26,068 nt of DNA. Source: Chrysomallon squamiferum (Eukaryota > Mollusca > Gastropoda > Neomphalida > Peltospiridae). A model generated the notes under the pieces. The model was not told the origin of the DNA. It searched no databases and saw only the letters and a program-made list of their open reading frames with translations. The stretch's first letter is position 1, and the number at the start of each line of letters is the position of its first letter. Shown piece after piece: positions 16,701 to 26,068 of this stretch. Both the position numbers and the translations under genes were made by a program. The DNA is taken from positions 15,001 through 41,068 of the forward strand of contig CM022677.1 in assembly GCA_012295275.1 (NCBI GenBank), in the 5' to 3' direction.

Positions 16701-17036
16701 GAAGGTCAAAGGTTGGTTTAGTACAGCTCGGGTCATTGACCCTGAAAGATCCATAGGAGCTGTCAGATGGAAAGAATTAAAGAATGAATGAAATAAAATA
16801 CATAAAATAAATAATGTAATGAAAGTAAAGAAAGTACTAAATAAAGTGAAAAACACACACACACACACACAAACACACAAAATACTGAGTATAAAACTAA
16901 TAATTAAATTTTAAGTTTTATATTAAACTCACCTTGAACAAAAACATTAGAGAGAAAAACTGTGAGAAAAACAATTTAAAAATGACTGATGAAGCCATGC
17001 CTAAAAGTAATAATAAAATAAATTATTAAACAAAAA

Positions 17037-17067
<31 letters not shown>

Positions 17068-17383
17068 ACATCTTTTATTTAACATATTACGCTAAAATTT
17101 CGTCACCATTCTGAGTCAGTTTGTTAAACAGACTATATTTCTAAATAAAATGATTACATTTTAGTTTTATGTTAAATTTTGTTAGCGATAATAGGGGTTT
17201 TGGGGATGAAAAATTAAAATTACTGCTATGATGAATTTACATCTAATATAATGATAGTTCTTTCGTTCAAGACAAATAAAAATAATAACAGTAAACAACA
17301 AAGAATATGTATGACTCTTTGTATGTCGTCAAAATAATCATTACTGATTTAAAAACTCACTTCTTTTGTTTCCAGTATGCCAT
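13365..17383 (-). CDS. Two-Ig-domain receptor gene, 3' part incomplete
   Basis: Gene-level entry, minus strand. Exons in order: 17383-17361 (ATG to donor GAA|GTGAGT), 17000-16933 (rest of the signal peptide), 16759-16403 (Ig domain 1), 13721-13365 (Ig domain 2), perhaps a stalk exon from 12674. From the ATG at 17383 the spliced frame reaches donor 16933 in phase 1, exactly the phase required by both Ig exons. One codon on the way (16978-16976) is TAA, just before the hydrophobic core. An alternative start at 16998 (MASSVIF) avoids the stop but enters the Ig exon in the wrong phase unless one base is missing. The gene is therefore either broken at its signal peptide or affected by a sequence error. 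The transmembrane and tail exons were not found. Confidence 0.65.
13745..14720. repeat. Degenerate 41-nt minisatellite with splice-donor-like units
   Basis: Units of about 41 nt with CTTACCTGAGTGTTTGTTTA and GAAATAACTCTGTG are repeated many times with truncations and substitutions. On the minus strand (the sense of the surrounding gene) each complete unit contains CTCAGGTAAG, a near-perfect 5' splice-site consensus. The array begins right next to the Ig domain 2 exon and lies in its upstream intron. Confidence 0.85.
13797..13995 (-). pseudogene. Shredded copy of the Ig domain 2 exon within the minisatellite
   Basis: Short blocks collinear with the adjacent exon are interleaved with minisatellite units: CATTTACACATCCACTCTGT (exon counterpart near 13412), GTGACCTGGATTGT and CTTGATCCCCTCTGTATTG (near 13442-13495), ACACAGTCAGTGACGTT (near 13547), and GACTCTCGTA slightly later near 14004 (counterpart near 13618). 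The order along the strand is kept. It is either a tandem exon duplicate eroded by deletion and repeat invasion, or a consensus artefact of a collapsed tandem repeat. Confidence 0.55.
14720..15330. other. Intronic degenerate repeat DNA
   Basis: Between the two minisatellites, partial units of AACAATGTGTTTATGTCTTG followed by AAAGTT...GTGAAATATTTAGTTAA recur at about 14440, 14605, 14730 and 14835. No coding signal seen. Confidence 0.6.
15330..16395. repeat. Diverged tandem satellite between the two Ig exons
   Basis: Units of roughly 90-110 nt share AGAGTGATAAAATAATTCAAA, GATGTGAAGATTTGATCC and ATGTTGTATGT-like blocks. A higher-order duplication is visible: about 15355-15475 and 15680-15795 share ATTCTTGAGGACT, AAGATTAGTTAATGCAA and ATAACCCAAAACAT. 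The array ends about 10 bases before the donor of the 16403-16759 exon. Confidence 0.75.
16403..16759 (-). CDS. Ig-like domain 1 exon (phase 1-1)
   Basis: Minus-strand acceptor CCATCTGACAG and donor GAAAC|GTAAGT bound 357 nt, the same length as the domain 2 exon. Canonical cysteines are in LTFTC and TDWQC; a second pair is in VATC and MVYC. The subfamily signature appears as PPGYMVYCGTGTW, followed by MKMYVLKIDRL. FLWKTETG gives the C-strand Trp. Domains 1 and 2 clearly arose by exon duplication. Confidence 0.8.
16933..17000 (-). CDS. Signal-peptide exon, frame interrupted
   Basis: Minus-strand acceptor TTACTTTTAG and donor CAAG|GTGAGT bound 68 nt. The frame that ends in phase 1 encodes a strong hydrophobic core, IVFLTVFLSNVFVQ. 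That frame enters from the upstream ATG at 17383 (n-region MAYWKQKK) but meets TAA at 16978-16976, immediately before the core. A second ATG at 16998-16996 gives another frame that is open through the exon but ends in phase 0, incompatible with the following Ig exon. Confidence 0.6.
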
Positions 17384-17600
17384 TCCGATTTCTTTTTCCT
17401 TGAATTCCTCCTTAAACAATAGAGATTCATAGAAATAAAACAACATTGTTTTAATTTAAGACACAATGAAATGTGTTGCTTGTGTATTGCTGTGTATGTG
17501 TGCGTGCGTGTGCGTTTTGGCTTCTTAAACCTCGTATGCGCTTTCTGAGAAAATCAGAAATTACGCCACGTTAGCTCCTGTAAATTAACGATTCGACATT
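17361..17600 (-). promoter_or_regulatory. First exon and possible promoter of the minus-strand Ig receptor
   Basis: The donor GAA|GTGAGT at 17361 ends a first exon that contains the ATG at 17383 (context GGAATGG). Upstream on the minus strand lie a TATAAAG (about 17610) and a CRE-like TGACGTCA (about 17643-17651, just beyond this interval). These are simple consensus matches; the transcription start is not determined. Confidence 0.35.
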
Positions 17601-17659
17601 ACATTCTTTATAGCATTGTAAACAAAACGTCACCAATAACAGTCTGACGTCATTTATAG

Positions 17660-19180
<1,521 letters not shown>

Positions 19181-19238
19181 CATGCGCCACGCACGTTCTC
19201 TGACACTTTCCAGTCTGCTGGTTCGGTTCCAGTCAGAA

Positions 19239-24449
<5,211 letters not shown>

Positions 24450-24476
24450 CCCTTCGTGCATTTCTTCACATGATGT

Positions 24477-24482
24477 AATAAA
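24477..24482 (+). terminator. Poly(A) signal of the vWFA/chitin-binding gene
   Basis: AATAAA 28 nt after the stop; a second AATAAA is at 24528-24533. Either is suitably placed for a short 3' UTR. Confidence 0.55.
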
Positions 24483-24539
24483 TTTGTTTTGGTTGTATGA
24501 TGATGGTAATTACGATGCATTTAACACAATAAAATGATG

Positions 24540-24562
24540 GTAAGATCTCACAGAAACAAAAT

Positions 24563-24596
<34 letters not shown>

Positions 24597-25150
24597 AAAC
24601 ATTATTATTATTTTTATCATCATCATCATTAATTTATTTATTTAATTATTTGTTCATTTATTTATTTATTTATTTTCTTTCTAAATATATTTTTGTAAAA
24701 CAACATAACTAAGGGAATGTTTTCAAATTCAGTTAATTAATCAGTCAATAATAAATAAATAATAAAGAATGAAAGAAAGAAAGAAAGAAGAAAAGAAGAA
24801 ACAGATATAGAAACAAAACTCAATTGATTAATATTCTACTTGTCTAAATATCTGTAATACTAAATAATTTTGAATTACTGATTATGTATATATGTATATT
24901 ATTTTTTGTGTTTGTTTGTGTGTCTTTGTCTGAGCGTTATATAACAGTTACGTGGATATTTTTTCTTGTTCTTTTTCTATTCATCTTTTATCCTCCCAAC
25001 CATGATTCATAATAGTCTGCGGTTATTTGATTTGTTCTTTTATTCATTCATCTGATAATTCTTCCATTTATCATACATCGATCCATTCATTAGTTATGTT
25101 CTCAAATGTTTTCATTCTTCATTCTTCCATTCATTATTTCTATCGTTTCA
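24540..25150. other. Intergenic AT-rich DNA
   Basis: ATT and TTTA tracts (about 24563-24675), a GAAA tract (about 24768-24800) and ATTC-rich DNA (25040-25140). No exon, and no signal-peptide exon for the Ig unit that follows was recognised. Confidence 0.65.
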
Positions 25151-25151
25151 G

Positions 25152-25466
25152 TTCACCCTGTACTCGTGGATTCTTCAAAACAAAATAATTTTGTCGTGGC
25201 TCATCTAGGACAAACAGTCTTCTTAAACAAAATTGTTTTCTCCCGTTCCAACACTGTCTCTGAACAAAAAGGGAAATGTTAACAAGGAAACATCAGCAGT
25301 GTTGACGTTGCTGTAAACATCCACAACGTGAAGGTGAAGTGTACTCGATACGTGATGTCATCTTTATTTCGTTACGCTAACAAAAGTGATATTGGAAAGC
25401 ACGTGCTTACCGTGTTTGTAACCAGTTTAAATGGGACTACTTTTTTTACCAGACTTGTCACAGTGG
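25152..25466 (+). pseudogene. Ig-like exon with one in-frame stop
   Basis: Acceptor TTTCTATCGTTTCAG and donor GTGG|GTGAGT bound 315 nt, phase 1-1, like the other Ig exons. The frame reads HPVLVDSSKQNNFVVAHLGQ, then TVFLNKIVFSRSN, and in the second half VDVAVNIHNVKVKCTRY, then DIGKHVLTVFVTSLNG. The DxGxxxLTVxxxxG portion is the usual Ig E-F-G region, although the F-strand Tyr-x-Cys is replaced. A single TAA at 25280-25282 interrupts an otherwise open frame, with both halves in the same frame. It is either an inactive receptor exon or an exon with one base error. Neighbouring exons of the same gene would lie beyond the window. Confidence 0.6.
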
Positions 25467-25627
25467 GTGAGTTAGTCAGAAAATATAAAATTACATTTGT
25501 AATATCGTTATATTAGTAACTGTTGACGTCGTAGAAGTTGTAGCAGTAGAGATAGTTATAAAAGTTGAACAAACATTAAAATGAACGGGCTGTGACAGAA
25601 ATAATGTAATAGTTGTCGCAGTTGTAA

Positions 25628-25683
25628 TGTATTGATAGTAGTAGTAGTAGTAGTAGTACTAGTACTAGTAGTAGTAGTAGTAT
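25628..25683. repeat. (TAG)n microsatellite
   Basis: TAG triplets with a central ACTAGTACTAG palindrome; the same compound form occurs at 1363-1424. Confidence 0.95.
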
Positions 25684-25738
25684 GATGCTTGAACCAACTT
25701 TTTTTGTTAGTGGTGATAGTTGTAGGACTGGTAATGAT

Positions 25739-26068
25739 AATAATAATAATAATTATTATAATAATAAAGTGAAATCAATATTTTATTTACAAAAGGTATG
25801 ATAGGAAATGTATTTTAGAAAACTAAAAACCACAACTAAGAACTATATTGTTTATGGATGTTGAACTCATTGTCAGATAAACGCGACAGAATCTCAAAAC
25901 ACTCATAATGTTGAGTTATAAAAGCAAGCTAACGTTTTAACATATCTTGTTTTAAATAATCCTAAAACACCAGTCTACGATAATATCATTTCCTCTTTCC
26001 AGAACTCAACAAAACATAGAATGATAGTGCAAAATTTCAAAATAATCTATGACAATTCACTACAATAA
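25739..26068 (-). mobile_element. Interspersed element with ATT tail, copy B (runs off the window)
   Basis: Inverted relative to copy A at 10419-10803. On the minus strand it reads GTAGTGAATTGTCATAG at the window edge to ATATTGATTTCACTTTATT, then an ATT tail (25756-25737). Roughly 90% identity to copy A by eye, with an 18-nt difference near the 5' end. The true 5' end may lie outside the window. Confidence 0.7.

Overview
The window looks like a piece of an invertebrate nuclear genome, most likely a lophotrochozoan (mollusc, probably gastropod). It is AT-rich, packed with long microsatellites (CT, AG, ATT, TTTA, TAG, GT) and minisatellites, and carries short GT-AG exons separated by large introns. 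It contains a 200-N scaffold gap and a Tc1/mariner relic. The genes encode an Ig-domain receptor family and a secreted von Willebrand A / chitin-binding protein of molluscan shell-matrix style. The taxon is inferred from this content; no ribosomal or mitochondrial marker is present.

Layout. (1) 501-1060, minus: decayed Tc1/mariner copy. (2) 1436-5836, plus: type I membrane receptor with one Ig exon, a Ser/Thr-rich stalk, a transmembrane exon, two short linkers and a tyrosine-rich tail; every internal intron is phase 1. One of its introns holds 21 copies of a 28-nt repeat, each with the palindrome ATTACGTAAT. (3) 5840-11070: non-coding, repeat-rich, with an interspersed element ending in an (ATT)n tail, then the gap. 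(4) 17383 down to at least 13365, minus: a second receptor of the same family with a signal-peptide region and two Ig exons of exactly 357 nt, separated by unusual minisatellite DNA. Its signal-peptide reading frame holds a stop codon. (5) 19239-24449, plus: secreted protein with a signal peptide, a lysozyme/lytic-transglycosylase-like domain (ES...GIWQ), a vWFA domain with a MIDAS motif, and two type-2 chitin-binding domains. (6) 23160-21547, minus, nested in an intron of (5): a compact GC-rich transcription unit with CCAAT and TATA boxes, a 302-codon exon, one short intron, a TGA-CTAG stop context followed by an 81-codon in-frame extension that encodes a membrane anchor, and a poly(A) signal. 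A second GC-rich reading frame lies just upstream. (7) 25152-25466, plus: another phase 1-1 Ig-like exon, with one in-frame TAA. (8) 25739-26068: an inverted copy of the element in (3).

Reading together: three Ig-domain units sit within 25 kb, so this is probably a locus of recently expanded surface receptors whose tails could recruit SH2 proteins, next to a secreted chitin- and possibly peptidoglycan-directed protein. Several coding interruptions are one-base changes or homopolymer length changes. They may be pseudogene damage or assembly errors, and the sequence alone does not decide. The nested GC-rich unit with its possible stop-codon readthrough is the least familiar object here.
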